Origin: Methylohalomonas sp034521715
Lineage (GTDB): Bacteria; Pseudomonadota; Gammaproteobacteria; Methylohalomonadales; Methylohalomonadaceae
Length of the DNA stretch: 64,000 nt
NCBI GenBank assembly: GCA_034521715.1
Contig: JAXHLY010000001.1
Location: 248,001 to 312,000 of the forward strand
Direction of reading: 5' to 3'
The position numbers and the translations under genes were made by a program. This document shows, piece by piece, positions 39,752-49,256 of the stretch. The notes under the pieces are model-generated. The model did not search any database. It saw nothing but the letters and a program-made list of their open reading frames with translations, and was not told where the DNA came from. Each line of letters begins with the position of its first letter. Positions within the stretch are counted from its first letter, which is position 1.

Positions 39752-42533
39752 ATGAGCCAAACCGACAGCCAGCAGGACTCCTCCCGAACAACAGACAGTA
39801 CACTGGTTCTGGTCGACGGTTCCTATTACCTGTTCCGGGCCTATCACGCCATGCCCGAGCACCTGAAGAGCCCGTCCGGAGAGCCGACAGGCGTTATCTA
39901 TGGCGTCATCAACATGCTGCGTAAACTGCGCCGGGATTATGACAGCGCCTATTTCGCCGTAGTCTTTGACCCCAGGGGGCCCACCTTCCGCAATGATCTC
40001 TATGCCGAATACAAGGCCAACCGGCCGCCGATGCCCGACGATCTACGGGTCCAGATCGAGCCGCTGCACCGGCTGATAGAGGCGCTGGGGGTCCCGCTGC
40101 TGGTCATCGACAAGATCGAGGCCGACGACGTCATCGGCACGCTGGCCAGGCAAGCCACCGACAGCGGCATGCATACGATCATCTCGTCCGGCGACAAGGA
40201 TCTGGCGCAGCTGGTGGACGACCACATCACCGTGGTCAATACCATGAACAACGCCACCTATGACGAGGCCGGGGTGATCGACAAGTTTGGTGTTAAGCCC
40301 GAGCAGATTGTCGATTACCTGACGCTGGTTGGCGACAGCGTCGACAATATCCCGGGCGTGCCCAAGGTCGGCCCCAAGACGGCGGCGAAGTGGCTGCAAC
40401 CAGTACGGATCTCTGGACGCCATTATCGAACACGCCGACGAGATCGGCGGCAAGGTGGGTGAATACCTGCGCGATTCACTGGATCGGTTGCCATTGACGC
40501 GCGAACTGGTGACACTCAAATGCGATGTCGAGCTGCCCTTCAAGCCGCGCGACCTGATACCGGATGAGCCGCAGACACAAGTGTTGCGCCCCCTGTACGA
40601 ACAGCACGGCTTTCGCAGCTGGCTGCAGGAACTGGACACCGGCAAGGCACCGGAGCAGCAGGTCGGCGGCGATCCCGGGACAGCCACCAAAGCGGAAAAG
40701 AAAGCATCACCCGACAAACAGGCCGGCCATGATTACCAGACGCTGCTTGAGCAGAAACGGCTGGATGAGTGGCTGCAGCGTATCTCCAAATCCGATGTGT
40801 TTGCCTTTGATACCGAAACCACGAGCCTGGATTACATGGCCGCACGGATTGTCGGCGTGTCGTTCGCGCTGGAGTCCGGCGCAGCGGCGTATGTACCGCT
40901 CGACCATGATTACCCGGGAGCCCCGCAGCAACTGGATCGCAACAAGGTTCTGGAACAACTGCGGCCGCTGCTGGAAAGCGAAACACCGGCAAAACTGGGT
41001 CATAACCTGAAATACGACATGAGTGTGCTCGCCAACCACGGCATTCACCTGCAGGGCGTGCGCTACGACACCATGCTCGAATCCTATGTGCTGAACAGTG
41101 TGGCCAGCCGACACGACATGGATACACTGGCCGATCAGTATCTGGGCAGGGCAACCATCAAATACGAGGATGTCGCCGGCAAGGGCGCGAAACAGATCGC
41201 CTTCAACCAGGTGGCTCTGGAAGAGGCAGCGCCTTATGCCGCTGAAGACGCGGACATAACCCTGCAGTTACATGAAACCCTGTGGCCGCGGCTCGAGGCC
41301 GACGAGAGCCTGAAAGAGCTGTTTAAAACCATCGAAATGCCGCTGGTACCGGTGCTGTCGCGCATGGAACGCAACGGCGTCGCCATTGACTCGGACCTGC
41401 TTAACACCCAGAGCAACGAGCTCGAAGACAAAATGCAGGCTATCGAACGCGAGGCGCATGACGAAGCCGGCCAGGCATTCAACATCGGTTCACCGAAACA
41501 GATCCAGACCATTCTTTACGACAAGATGCAGATACCGGTGACGGCCAAGACGCCAAAGGGGCAGCCGTCGACGGCCGAATCGGTGCTCGAGGAACTGGCA
41601 GCGGGTTACAAACTGCCGCGGTTGATCCTCGATTACCGCGCGCTGAGCAAACTGCGTTCGACCTACACCGACAAACTGCCGAAACTGGTCAACCCCGACA
41701 CCGGCCGCGTGCACACCTCGTATCATCAGGCGGTCACCGCCACCGGCCGGCTGTCATCCACCGATCCCAATCTGCAGAACATCCCGGTGCGCACGCCGGA
41801 AGGCCGACGCATCCGCCAGGCCTTTATCGCCGCACCCGACTATCAACTGCTGGCCGCCGACTATTCCCAGATCGAGCTGCGCATCATGGCGCACCTGTCC
41901 GGCGACAAGGGCCTGCTCGCCGCCTTCGCCGCCGGCGAGGACATCCACCGCGCCACCGCGGCGGAGGTGTTCGATGTCCCGCTTGACCAGGTCGATGCCG
42001 AGCAACGCCGCGCCGCCAAGGCCATCAACTTCGGCCTGATCTACGGCATGTCGGCCTGGGGACTGGCGCGCCAGCTCGGCATCGAGCGCGGTGCCGCTCA
42101 GACATACGTCGACAAGTATTTTGCGCGCTATCCCGGTGTCAGGCAGTTCATGGATGACACCCGCGCCATCGCCCGCGAGCGCGGTTATGTCGAGACGGTT
42201 TTCAGGCGCCGGCTGTACCTGCCGGACATCAAGGCCCGCAACAGCGCCCGCCGCCAGTATGCCGAACGTACCGCCATCAACGCACCGATGCAGGGCACCG
42301 CGGCCGATATCATCAAACGCGCGATGATCGCGATCGACGACTGGATCCAGCGCTCAAACCCGGACCTTCGCATGATCATGCAGGTCCATGACGAACTGGT
42401 ATTCGAAGTTGCCGAAAAGGATATCGACAGTACCCGCAAACAGATCCGCAAACTAATGACCGGCGCCGCCGAGCTGACCATCCCGCTGGAAGTGGAGGTC
42501 GGCGTCGGCGACAACTGGGACGAAGCGCACTAG
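39752..42533 (+). CDS. polA: DNA polymerase I (break near 40398)
   Basis: Repair and Okazaki-fragment-processing polymerase. The N-terminal 5'-3' exonuclease/flap domain reads LVDGSYYLFRAYHAMP and DVIGTLARQA, then TLVGDSVDNIPGVPKVGPKTA. One indel at about 40398 follows. The 3'-5' exonuclease keeps its first acidic motif (FAFDTETTSLDYM), GHNLKYD and the Asp-containing YAAEDADITLQL, so proofreading is probably active. Polymerase motifs A (LAADYSQIELRIMAHLSGD), B (RRAAKAINFGLIYGMS) and C (MQVHDELVFEV) are complete. The length of ~926 residues is normal. Start ATG 39752. Confidence 0.97.
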
Positions 42534-42870
42534 CTCCTCCGCCACAGTGTCTGCCGGAGCATCACCTCGAGATCACGACGATCCATTCGCATTCATAGGC
42601 CGTGTCTCGAAGCGTGGGGCTCGCTTCGCTGCGCGAATACGTTGAAATCGTCATTACCGCGGACGCGGTAATGACGTGCGTACGCCACTACGGCCGGCAC
42701 GAAACCCGGATCGCTTCCTGCTGTCCCCCGCGGGGACATGTGCTAACATTTCTCTAGCTTTGACAAGCACCAATAATGACTGCTGATCCGACAGTATCGT
42801 GACCGTCACACCACCCTGACTGAATCACATTGTGTTTTTGCGCCAACCTCCTGTCTGAAGGAATGTAATC
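42534..42870. other. Intergenic region before hisA with a perfect hairpin
   Basis: About 340 bases with no gene. It contains a perfect 13-bp inverted repeat (CGTCATTACCGCG at 42649-42661 and its complement at 42664-42676) with a two-base loop. The hairpin is not followed by a T run, so it is more like a dispersed repeat than a terminator. Just before hisA a ribosome site GAAGGAATG is present. hisB and hisH, which usually precede hisA, are absent. Confidence 0.6.
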
Positions 42871-43611
42871 ATGCTGCTGATTCCCGCTATCGACCTCAAA
42901 GATGGCAAATGCGTGCGCCTGCGCCAGGGCCGCATGGACGAACAGACCATATATTCCAACGATCCTGTCGAGGTCGCCAAACGCTGGATCGACGCCGGCG
43001 CCCGGCGCCTGCACCTGGTCGACCTCGACGGTGCCGCGGCCGGCAAGCCGGAGAACGCCGATGTCATCCACGAGATCGCACACAGCTTTCCCGACACCCC
43101 GGTGCAGGTCGGCGGCGGCATCCGCAACGAGGACACCATCCAGACCTACCTGGATGCAGGCGTGAGCTACGTTATTATCGGCACCCGGGCGGTGACCACG
43201 CCGCATTTCGTCGCCGATGTCTGCCTTGAATTCCCGAGTCACATCATCGTCGGTCTCGACGCCAAGAACGGCAAGCTGGCTACCGACGGCTGGTCGAAAC
43301 TGTCGCACCACGATGTCATCGATCTGGCGAAGCAGTTCGAGGACGAGGGCGTCAGCGCCATTATCTTTACCGACATCAGCCGCGACGGCATGATGAGCAG
43401 CGTCAATATCGAGGCCACGGCCGAACTCTGTCGCGATGTGGCGATTCCGGTGATCGCCTCGGGCGGCATCACCAGCCTTGATGATATCCGTGCCCTGTGT
43501 GGAATTGCCCATGAGGGCCTGGAAGGGGCCATCACCGGGCGTGCCATTTACGAGGGCTCGCTGGATTTTGCCGAAGGCCAGAAGCTCGCCGACGAGCTGT
43601 GCCCCAAATGA
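42871..43611 (+). CDS. hisA: ProFAR isomerase HisA (histidine biosynthesis)
   Basis: An intact protein of 246 residues, a TIM-barrel enzyme that opens the ribose of ProFAR to PRFAR. The catalytic Asp is in IPAIDLKDGKCVRL near residue 8. VGGGIRNEDTIQTYL binds phosphate, and the second catalytic Asp is in IFTDISRDGMM. Start ATG 42871. hisF follows after 15 bases. The usual upstream hisB-hisH pair is missing here. Confidence 0.97.
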   Translation: MLLIPAIDLKDGKCVRLRQGRMDEQTIYSNDPVEVAKRWIDAGARRLHLVDLDGAAAGKPENADVIHEIAHSFPDTPVQVGGGIRNEDTIQTYLDAGVSYVIIGTRAVTTPHFVADVCLEFPSHIIVGLDAKNGKLATDGWSKLSHHDVIDLAKQFEDEGVSAIIFTDISRDGMMSSVNIEATAELCRDVAIPVIASGGITSLDDIRALCGIAHEGLEGAITGRAIYEGSLDFAEGQKLADELCPK

Positions 43612-43626
43612 TCGCCGGCCACTGAC

Positions 43627-44388
43627 ATGGGACTGGCCAAGCGCATCATCCCGTGCCTGGATGTCGATGCCGGCCGCGTCGTCAAGGGCGTGAAGTTCGT
43701 CGACATCCGCGATGCCGGCGACCCGGTCGAGGTAGCGAGGCGCTACGACGAACAGGGTGCCGACGAGCTGTGTTTCCTCGATATCACCGCCAGCAGCGAC
43801 GAGCGCGACACGCTGGTGCCGGTGGTCGAGGCCGTGGCGGCCCATGTGTTCATCCCGTTGACCGTCGGCGGCGGTGTGCGCACGCTGGAGGACATACGGA
43901 AATTGCTGAATGCCGGTGCCGACAAGGTCAGCATCAATTCCGCCGCGGTCAGCAATCCTGAATTCATTCGCGCGGCCGCGGCCATGTTCGGCAACCAGTG
44001 TATTGTCGTTGCCATCGACGCCAAGGCCGACGGCAAGGACGGCTGGGAGGTTTACACCCACGGCGGGCGGCGCGCGACCGGGATCGACGCGATTGCCTGG
44101 GCAAAACAGATGGCCGACTGCGGTGCCGGCGAAATCCTGCTGACCAGCATGGATCGCGACGGCACCCGCAGCGGTTTCGATATCGCGCTGACCCGGGCGG
44201 TCAGCGATGCCGTGCCGATCCCGGTGATCGCTTCCGGCGGCGCGGGATCCCTGGAACACCTGGCCGCGGGTGTCAGCGAGGGCGGCGCTGACGCCGTGCT
44301 GGCAGCGAGCATTTTTCATTTCGGCGAACACACGGTTGACGAGGCCAAGCAAATCATGCGGCAACAGGCAATCGAGGTGCGGCTGTGA
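43627..44388 (+). CDS. hisF: Imidazole glycerol phosphate synthase cyclase subunit HisF
   Basis: An intact protein of 253 residues. HisF is the cyclase barrel partner of HisH: KRIIPCLDVDAGRVVKGVKF has the catalytic Asp near residue 11, and VVAIDAKADGK has the second near 130. FLDITASSDERDT and VASGGAGSLEHL-like phosphate loops are present. It works on the product of HisA. The stop overlaps the hisI start (GTGA). Confidence 0.97.
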   Translation: MGLAKRIIPCLDVDAGRVVKGVKFVDIRDAGDPVEVARRYDEQGADELCFLDITASSDERDTLVPVVEAVAAHVFIPLTVGGGVRTLEDIRKLLNAGADKVSINSAAVSNPEFIRAAAAMFGNQCIVVAIDAKADGKDGWEVYTHGGRRATGIDAIAWAKQMADCGAGEILLTSMDRDGTRSGFDIALTRAVSDAVPIPVIASGGAGSLEHLAAGVSEGGADAVLAASIFHFGEHTVDEAKQIMRQQAIEVRL

Positions 44389-44801
44389 GCGACAACGACT
44401 GGCTGGATGCAGTATGCTGGAACGATGACGGTCTGGTGGCCGCCATCGCCCAGGATCGCGACAGCGGCCGGGTGCTGACACTGGCGTGGATGAACCGCGA
44501 GGCGCTGCGGCTTACCCGTGACGAGGCGCGCGCCGTATACTGGTCGCGTTCGCGTGGCAGCATCTGGCGCAAGGGCGAGGAATCCGGCCATGTCCAGCAG
44601 GTGCATGAAATCCGTATCGACTGCGATGCCGACACCGTGCTGCTGAGCGTCACCCAGGCCGGCGGCATAGCTTGTCACACCGGCCGGGCAAGCTGTTTCT
44701 ACCGCCGGCTCGACAATGACGAATGGGAAAGCGTGGACCCGGTGATCGAGGATCCGGGACATATACCGGTAACACAACAGCCAGCGGACCACCCGACATG
44801 A
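44385..44801 (+). CDS. hisI: Phosphoribosyl-AMP cyclohydrolase HisI
   Basis: An intact protein of 138 residues. VLTLAWMNREALRLT and YWSRSRGSIWRKGEESGH are conserved, and zinc ligands are in IDCDADT and CHTGRASCFYR. It opens the purine ring of phosphoribosyl-AMP. It is separate from HisE here, unlike the fused form in Enterobacteria. The stop overlaps the hisE start (ATGA). Confidence 0.96.
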   Translation: MSDNDWLDAVCWNDDGLVAAIAQDRDSGRVLTLAWMNREALRLTRDEARAVYWSRSRGSIWRKGEESGHVQQVHEIRIDCDADTVLLSVTQAGGIACHTGRASCFYRRLDNDEWESVDPVIEDPGHIPVTQQPADHPT

Positions 44802-45131
44802 GCGACCCGATCATCGAGCAGGCTGACAGCCGTGCTGGAAGCCCGCCGCCAGGCAGACCCGGATGATTCCTATGTCGCCAGCCTGTACCAGGGCGGACGC
44901 GATAAAATACTGCGCAAGGTCGGCGAGGAGGCGGTCGAGGTGCTGCTCGCAGGCCGCAACAACGATGACAGGGCGCTGGTTAATGAGGTCGCCGATCTGT
45001 GGTTTCATACCATGGTGCTGTTGATCGATGCCGGCCTGGAACCGGCGGCGGTGCTGACCGAACTGGAACGCCGCTTTGGCACATCCGGACACACGGAAAA
45101 AGCGGCGCGCAGCGACAGGACAGCGGACTAA
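44798..45131 (+). CDS. hisE: Phosphoribosyl-ATP pyrophosphatase HisE (break near 44820)
   Basis: A protein of about 110 residues. MSDPIIEQ is followed by a one-base insertion. Then TAVLEARRQADPDDSYVASL and the metal-binding helix KVGEEAVEVLLAG, with NEVADLWFHTMVLL, follow the MazG-like fold. It removes pyrophosphate from phosphoribosyl-ATP. Last histidine gene here; tatA follows after 20 bases, an order seen in many proteobacteria. Confidence 0.93.
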
Positions 45132-45151
45132 GCTCCAGCGGAGGATCTGTT

Positions 45152-45352
45152 ATGAATTTCGGCATCTGGGAACTCGTCATCATTCTGGTGATCGTCGCGC
45201 TGCTGTTCGGCACAGCCAAACTGCGCAACATCGGCGGTGATCTGGGCAGCGCCCTGCGCAGTTTCCGCAGCGCCCTCAAGGATGACAGCGAAGACGACAA
45301 GGAAGCCACCGGTGACAAGACCGGCTCCGATGACGACAAACCCCAGACATGA
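45152..45352 (+). CDS. tatA: Twin-arginine translocase subunit TatA
   Basis: An intact protein of 66 residues. It has a single N-terminal membrane helix (IWELVIILVIVALL), the FG hinge, an amphipathic helix (TAKLRNIGGDLGSALRSF) and an acidic tail. TatA polymers form the pore for folded Tat substrates. Start ATG 45152 with a GGAGGAT ribosome site. Confidence 0.96.
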   Translation: MNFGIWELVIILVIVALLFGTAKLRNIGGDLGSALRSFRSALKDDSEDDKEATGDKTGSDDDKPQT

Positions 45353-45390
45353 CCGCCGGCAGACGGGCGGCAGGCCGGGAGTAGACGGGA

Positions 45391-45762
45391 TTGTTCGACA
45401 TCGGCTTCTGGGAGCTGGTGCTGATCGCCATTATTGGCCTGCTGGTGGTTGGCCCGGAGCGGCTGCCAGGCTTTGCCCGTGAAGCGGGCCGCTGGATCCG
45501 CGCAGGATCCGGCGGCTGACCGGCGATGCCCGCCGCGAACTGCGGCGCGAACTGCAGTGGGATGAGGATGATGCCGGGCATCGCGAGCTGGACGAGATGC
45601 AGCACAAGCTCAGCGACATGGACCGGCTCATGCAGAACGCGCCGGATCGCCAGCCCGGCTTCGAATCCGAATACACCGCAACCGGGTGCGCAAGAAGAAC
45701 GCGATCGGCAATCGCACGCCGTGCGACACACAGCGACGACAGCGGCGGGGATCGGGCAATGA
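45391..45762 (+). CDS. tatB: Twin-arginine translocase subunit TatB (two frame changes)
   Basis: TTG start at 45391 gives the TatB hallmark FDIGFWELVLIAIIGLLVVGPERLP. An indel near 45495 follows and the chain continues LTGDARRELRRELQWDED and DEMQHKLSDMDRL in another frame. A second change near 45690 leads to a stop at 45760-45762 that overlaps the tatC start. TatB binds the signal peptide together with TatC. The length of ~124 residues is normal. The cytoplasmic tail has low conservation, so the second break is less certain. Confidence 0.88.
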
Positions 45763-46516
45763 ACTACGCCCGCAGGAGGCTGACGGTGACCAGAGCCTGT
45801 TCGACCATCTCATTGAACTGCGCGCGCGGCTGTTGCGTGCCGTATTGTGCCTGTTGCTGGTCGCAGCGGCGCTGCTGCCGTTTTCCGAACAGCTGTACAC
45901 GATGATCGCCACCCCCATGATCGAGCGCCTGCCGATCGGCAGCCAGATGATCGCCACCGAAGTCGCCTCACCGTTCCTGGTGCCGTTCAAGCTGACCGTC
46001 ATGCTGGCCCTGTTCATCAGCATGCCCTACGTGCTCTACCAGGCCTGGGCCTTTGTCGCCCCCGGGCTATATCAGCACGAGCAGCGCATCGCCATGCCGT
46101 TATTACTCGCCAGCGTCGTGCTGTTCTATGCCGGCGCGGTGTTCACCTACTTCGCCGTACTGCCGCTGCTGTTCAGTTTCTTCATCGGCATCGCGCCGGC
46201 GGGCGTGGCGGTCATGACCGACATCAGCCGTTATCTGGATTTCGTGCTGAAACTGTTCTTCGCCTTTGGCCTGGCGTTCGAAATACCCGTCGTCACCCTG
46301 GTGCTGATCTGGACGGGCATGACATCGGTTGCGACCTTGCGGCGCAAGCGGCCCTACGTAATCATTGGCGCCTTCGGCATCGGCGCCCTGCTGACACCGC
46401 CTGATATCATTTCACAGTGCCTGCTGGCAGTGCCGGTATGGTTGCTGTTCGAGGCGGGGCTGGCGCTGGCGCGCTTCCTGCCGGTGAAAATGCCGGAAGA
46501 TGAAAGCGAAAAGTAG
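45759..46516 (+). CDS. tatC: Twin-arginine translocase subunit TatC (break near start)
   Basis: A six-helix inner-membrane receptor for twin-arginine signal peptides. ATG 45759 overlaps the tatB stop. One indel shortly after puts the body in the next frame: SLFDHLIELRARLLRAVLCLL (with the conserved Glu), PFLVPFKLTVMLALFISMP, APGLYQHEQR, FAFGLAFEIPVVTLVL and RPYVIIGAFGIGALLTPPD. The end reads KMPEDESEK. The length of ~252 residues is normal. It converges with the rhodanese gene. Confidence 0.95.
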
Positions 46517-46528
46517 ACAGCCCCTGCT

Positions 46529-46563
46529 TTTCACCTTTCGCGATTCACGATTCACTTTTCACG
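46529..46563 (-). repeat. Degenerate heptanucleotide array at the 3' ends of tatC and the rhodanese gene
   Basis: On the reverse strand five successive 7-bp units read CGTGAAA, AGTGAAT, CGTGAAT, CGCGAAA and GGTGAAA. The rhodanese stop codon lies in the first unit. The period is the same as that of the array at 37014, but the sequence differs. Confidence 0.8.
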
Positions 46564-46981
46564 TTTGTTCCCAGGGCAGATTGTTAAACCGCCAGCCGTT
46601 GACGGTATTGCGATGGCCCTTTTCGTCCAGGTTGCCCTCGAAGCCCTCGCCGATATTGTAAACCTCGCGGAAACCCTGCCGCGCCAGCGCCTCGGCGGCG
46701 GCGAGTGAGCGCTTGCCGCTGCGGCAAATCGTCAGCACCGGCATCTCTTCCACCGGCTCGTCGCCGGCCCGCTCGGCAAGCGCGGCGCGGGCCCTGGAAA
46801 CGAACTGCGGGTCGACTTCCCAGTCAGGCGGTTCTTTCCAGGGAACCAGCACGGCCCCGACGGGGTGGCCGACATACTGGTATTCCATGGTGGTGCGCAC
46901 GTCCAGCAGCACGGCGCGCGACTGTTCCAGCATCTGCCAGGCTTCTGCCGGACTGATGTCCTTGATCTTGATCTCGCTCAT
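46559..46981 (-). CDS. Single-domain rhodanese-like sulfurtransferase
   Basis: An intact protein of 140 residues. It has the rhodanese fold with active-site loop TICRSGKRS (Cys near residue 86) and the N-terminal AVLLDVRTTMEY segment. It has no signal peptide, so it is cytoplasmic. Such proteins carry persulfide sulfur in sulfur trafficking; the acceptor is unknown. The stop lies within a heptanucleotide array. Divergent from ilvE. Confidence 0.9.
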   Translation of the reverse strand: MSEIKIKDISPAEAWQMLEQSRAVLLDVRTTMEYQYVGHPVGAVLVPWKEPPDWEVDPQFVSRARAALAERAGDEPVEEMPVLTICRSGKRSLAAAEALARQGFREVYNIGEGFEGNLDEKGHRNTVNGWRFNNLPWEQT

Positions 46982-47145
46982 GGTAACTGCCTCAGGGCTT
47001 GATTGCGGGCCCGCCGGCAGGGCGCTGGCAGCACTGTCCCTGCCCGGGGATTTGTGTTGGAATAACCGGCTTTCGACACAGACAACAACATAACATAACC
47101 CCCGCTTGTGTGTTTCTCGTTTGAGAATCTGAAGGAGATTGAAGG

Positions 47146-48084
47146 ATGTCGATGGCTGATCGTGATGGTGTGATCTGGCTGGACGGGCAGATGGTGCCCT
47201 GGCGCGAGGCCAGGGTGCATGTGCTGACCCATACCCTGCACTACGGCATGGGCGTTTTTGAAGGCGTGCGCGCCTATCACACCGATAGCGGACCGGCCAT
47301 TTTCCGGCTCACCGACCACACCCGACGTCTGTTTCGCTCGGCCCATATTCTGAACATGGCTATGCCGTTTGATCAGGACACGATCAACGAGGCCTGTCGG
47401 GCCGTGGTCAGGGACAACGGCCTCGATTCCGGCTACATGCGACCGATGTGTTTTTACGGTTCGGAAGGCATGGGCCTGCGCGCCGATAACCTGAAGGTGC
47501 ATGTCATGATCGCCGCCTGGCCGTGGGGCACGTACCTCGGCGACGACAGCATGGAACGCGGCATCCGTGTGCGCACGTCGTCCTATACCCGCCATCACGT
47601 CAACATCACCATGTGCAAGGCCAAGGCCAACGGCAACTACATGAATTCCATGCTCGCCCTGCAGGAGGCCGTGGCCTCGGGCTGCGACGAGGCCCTGTTG
47701 CTCGACACCGAAGGTTATGTCGCCGAGGGCAGTGGCGAGAATATATTCATGGTCAGGGACGGCAGGCTTTATACGCCGGAGCTGACCTCGGCGCTCGAGG
47801 GCATTACCCGCGATACCATCATGCAGCTCGCCGCGGAACTGGAACTGCCGGTCATTGAAAAACGCATCACCCGTGACGAGGTCTATGTGGCCGACGAGGC
47901 CTTTTTCACCGGCACCGCCGCCGAGGTGACGCCCATCCGCGAGCTCGACGGCCGGGTCATCGGTTGCGGCGAGCGCGGGCCGCTGACCGAGCGCCTGCAG
48001 CGCCTGTATTTCGACCAGGTCCTCGGCCGCCGCGAGCAGTATCCCGGCTGGCTGGACTATATTGCAAAACAGGGGGCAAAGTGA
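47146..48084 (+). CDS. ilvE: Branched-chain amino acid aminotransferase
   Basis: An intact protein of 312 residues, a class IV PLP enzyme. HTLHYGMGVFEGVRAY is characteristic. The PLP Lys is in CKAKANGNYMNSMLA, with EGSGENIFMV and GITRDTIMQLA further on. It performs the last step of Val, Leu and Ile synthesis. ATG 47146 has a GGAG ribosome site; ATG 47152 is also possible. Confidence 0.96.
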   Translation: MSMADRDGVIWLDGQMVPWREARVHVLTHTLHYGMGVFEGVRAYHTDSGPAIFRLTDHTRRLFRSAHILNMAMPFDQDTINEACRAVVRDNGLDSGYMRPMCFYGSEGMGLRADNLKVHVMIAAWPWGTYLGDDSMERGIRVRTSSYTRHHVNITMCKAKANGNYMNSMLALQEAVASGCDEALLLDTEGYVAEGSGENIFMVRDGRLYTPELTSALEGITRDTIMQLAAELELPVIEKRITRDEVYVADEAFFTGTAAEVTPIRELDGRVIGCGERGPLTERLQRLYFDQVLGRREQYPGWLDYIAKQGAK

Positions 48085-48095
48085 GGGCGACAGAC

Positions 48096-48314
48096 ATGGC
48101 CACGACACCGGAACCACCCGGCGGCACGACACCCAATGATCGGAACCAGTACGTGGTGACGGCGGATGACCTGCCGCTGCACTGCCCGCTGCCCGAGATG
48201 AGCCTGTGGAACTCGCATCCCCGGGTATACCTGCCGATCGAAAAAACCGGCCAGGCCAAGTGTCCTTACTGCGGCGCCGAGTTTGCCCTGCAGAAATCCG
48301 CCGCGCGCGGCTGA
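48096..48314 (+). CDS. Zinc-finger domain protein (NDUFS6/zf-CHCC type)
   Basis: A protein of ~72 residues from ATG 48096 (a GTG at 48081 would add five residues). The core has one Cys in LHCPLPEM, then WNSHPRVYLPIE (His) and CPYCGAEF (two Cys): the CHCC zinc site seen in the complex I subunit NDUFS6 and its small bacterial relatives. Bacterial members are common next to ilvE but their function is unknown. No signal peptide. Confidence 0.85.
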   Translation: MATTPEPPGGTTPNDRNQYVVTADDLPLHCPLPEMSLWNSHPRVYLPIEKTGQAKCPYCGAEFALQKSAARG

Positions 48315-48329
48315 CGTCCGGCATCACCG

Positions 48330-49256
48330 GTGTCCACTATCGCCGCACCGGTTATCTGGCGTATCAGCGATGGCCGTGCCGGCCATGACACCCAGAGCAC
48401 CGGCCTGGCCGAGGCCCTGCAGCGCCGCCTGGACTGTCAGGTATTGGCGATGAACGCCCGGCCCCGGCCGGCGGCACTCATAGACTTTGTCGGCCGACGT
48501 TACCGGCCCGGCACCGGACAGGCGCCGCCCGATCTCATTATCGGCGCCGGCCGCCGCAATCATACGGAGATGCTGGCCGCACGGCACAGTTATGGCGGCC
48601 GCTGCATCGTCATCATGCGCCCCGGCTTACCGACAAGCTGGTTCGACCTGTGTCTGATACCGGCACACGATCAGCCGCCACCGGCCCCCAACGTGGTCAC
48701 GACCAAGGGTGCGCTCAACCGCATGCGTCCCGGCGCCAACCACCCGCGGCAGGGCCTGATATTGATCGGTGGGCCGTCGCGGCATCACGACTGGGACGAG
48801 GACCGCATCATCAGCCGCATCCGCGAGGTCGTTGCCGATGACCACGAAATTCACTGGACCATCACCGACTCGCCGCGCACGCCCACGACGACCGGCCGGC
48901 TGCTTGCGCGGGGGTTGGCGGCGCCGGCGGATTATCGGCCGTTCCATGAGTGCCCGCCCGGCTGGCTTGCCGCAATGCTGCCGGAAACCGGTGTTGCCTG
49001 GGTGAGCGAGGACAGCGTCAGCATGATCTACGAAGCGTTGTCGGCCGGTTGCCGGGTCGGGCTGCTGGATGTGCCGCGCCGGGCCGGCAGCAGTCGGGTG
49101 ATCCGTGGCATCGACAGCCTGGTCCGCGAGGCCTTTGTCACTCCCTATGCGCACTGGCAGCAAACGCGCATATTGCCGCCGGCGCCGGCGCTGCTGCAGG
49201 AGGCCGACCGCTGTGCCGCGATTATTGTTGAACGCTTTCTTGGCGGGCGATCATGA
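48330..49256 (+). CDS. ELM1/DUF1022-family protein
   Basis: An intact protein of 308 residues from GTG 48330. It belongs to the family named after plant mitochondrial fission factor ELM1. ISDGRAGHDTQSTGLAEAL is the diagnostic N-terminus, with DLIIGAGRRNH and FDLCLIPAHDQPP in the middle and a glycosyltransferase-like WVSEDSVSMIYEALSAGCRVG motif near the end. The fold resembles GT-B glycosyltransferases. Bacterial copies are usually found by LPS core genes, as here, so a glycan role is probable. Its end overlaps the next gene by 4 bases. Confidence 0.85.
   Translation: MSTIAAPVIWRISDGRAGHDTQSTGLAEALQRRLDCQVLAMNARPRPAALIDFVGRRYRPGTGQAPPDLIIGAGRRNHTEMLAARHSYGGRCIVIMRPGLPTSWFDLCLIPAHDQPPPAPNVVTTKGALNRMRPGANHPRQGLILIGGPSRHHDWDEDRIISRIREVVADDHEIHWTITDSPRTPTTTGRLLARGLAAPADYRPFHECPPGWLAAMLPETGVAWVSEDSVSMIYEALSAGCRVGLLDVPRRAGSSRVIRGIDSLVREAFVTPYAHWQQTRILPPAPALLQEADRCAAIIVERFLGGRS

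Noticed and set aside
42754..44481. A 575-codon reverse-strand open frame opposite hisA and hisF
   Set aside because: It is the antisense of two conserved, intact histidine genes; high GC keeps the opposite frame open. It has no motif of its own.
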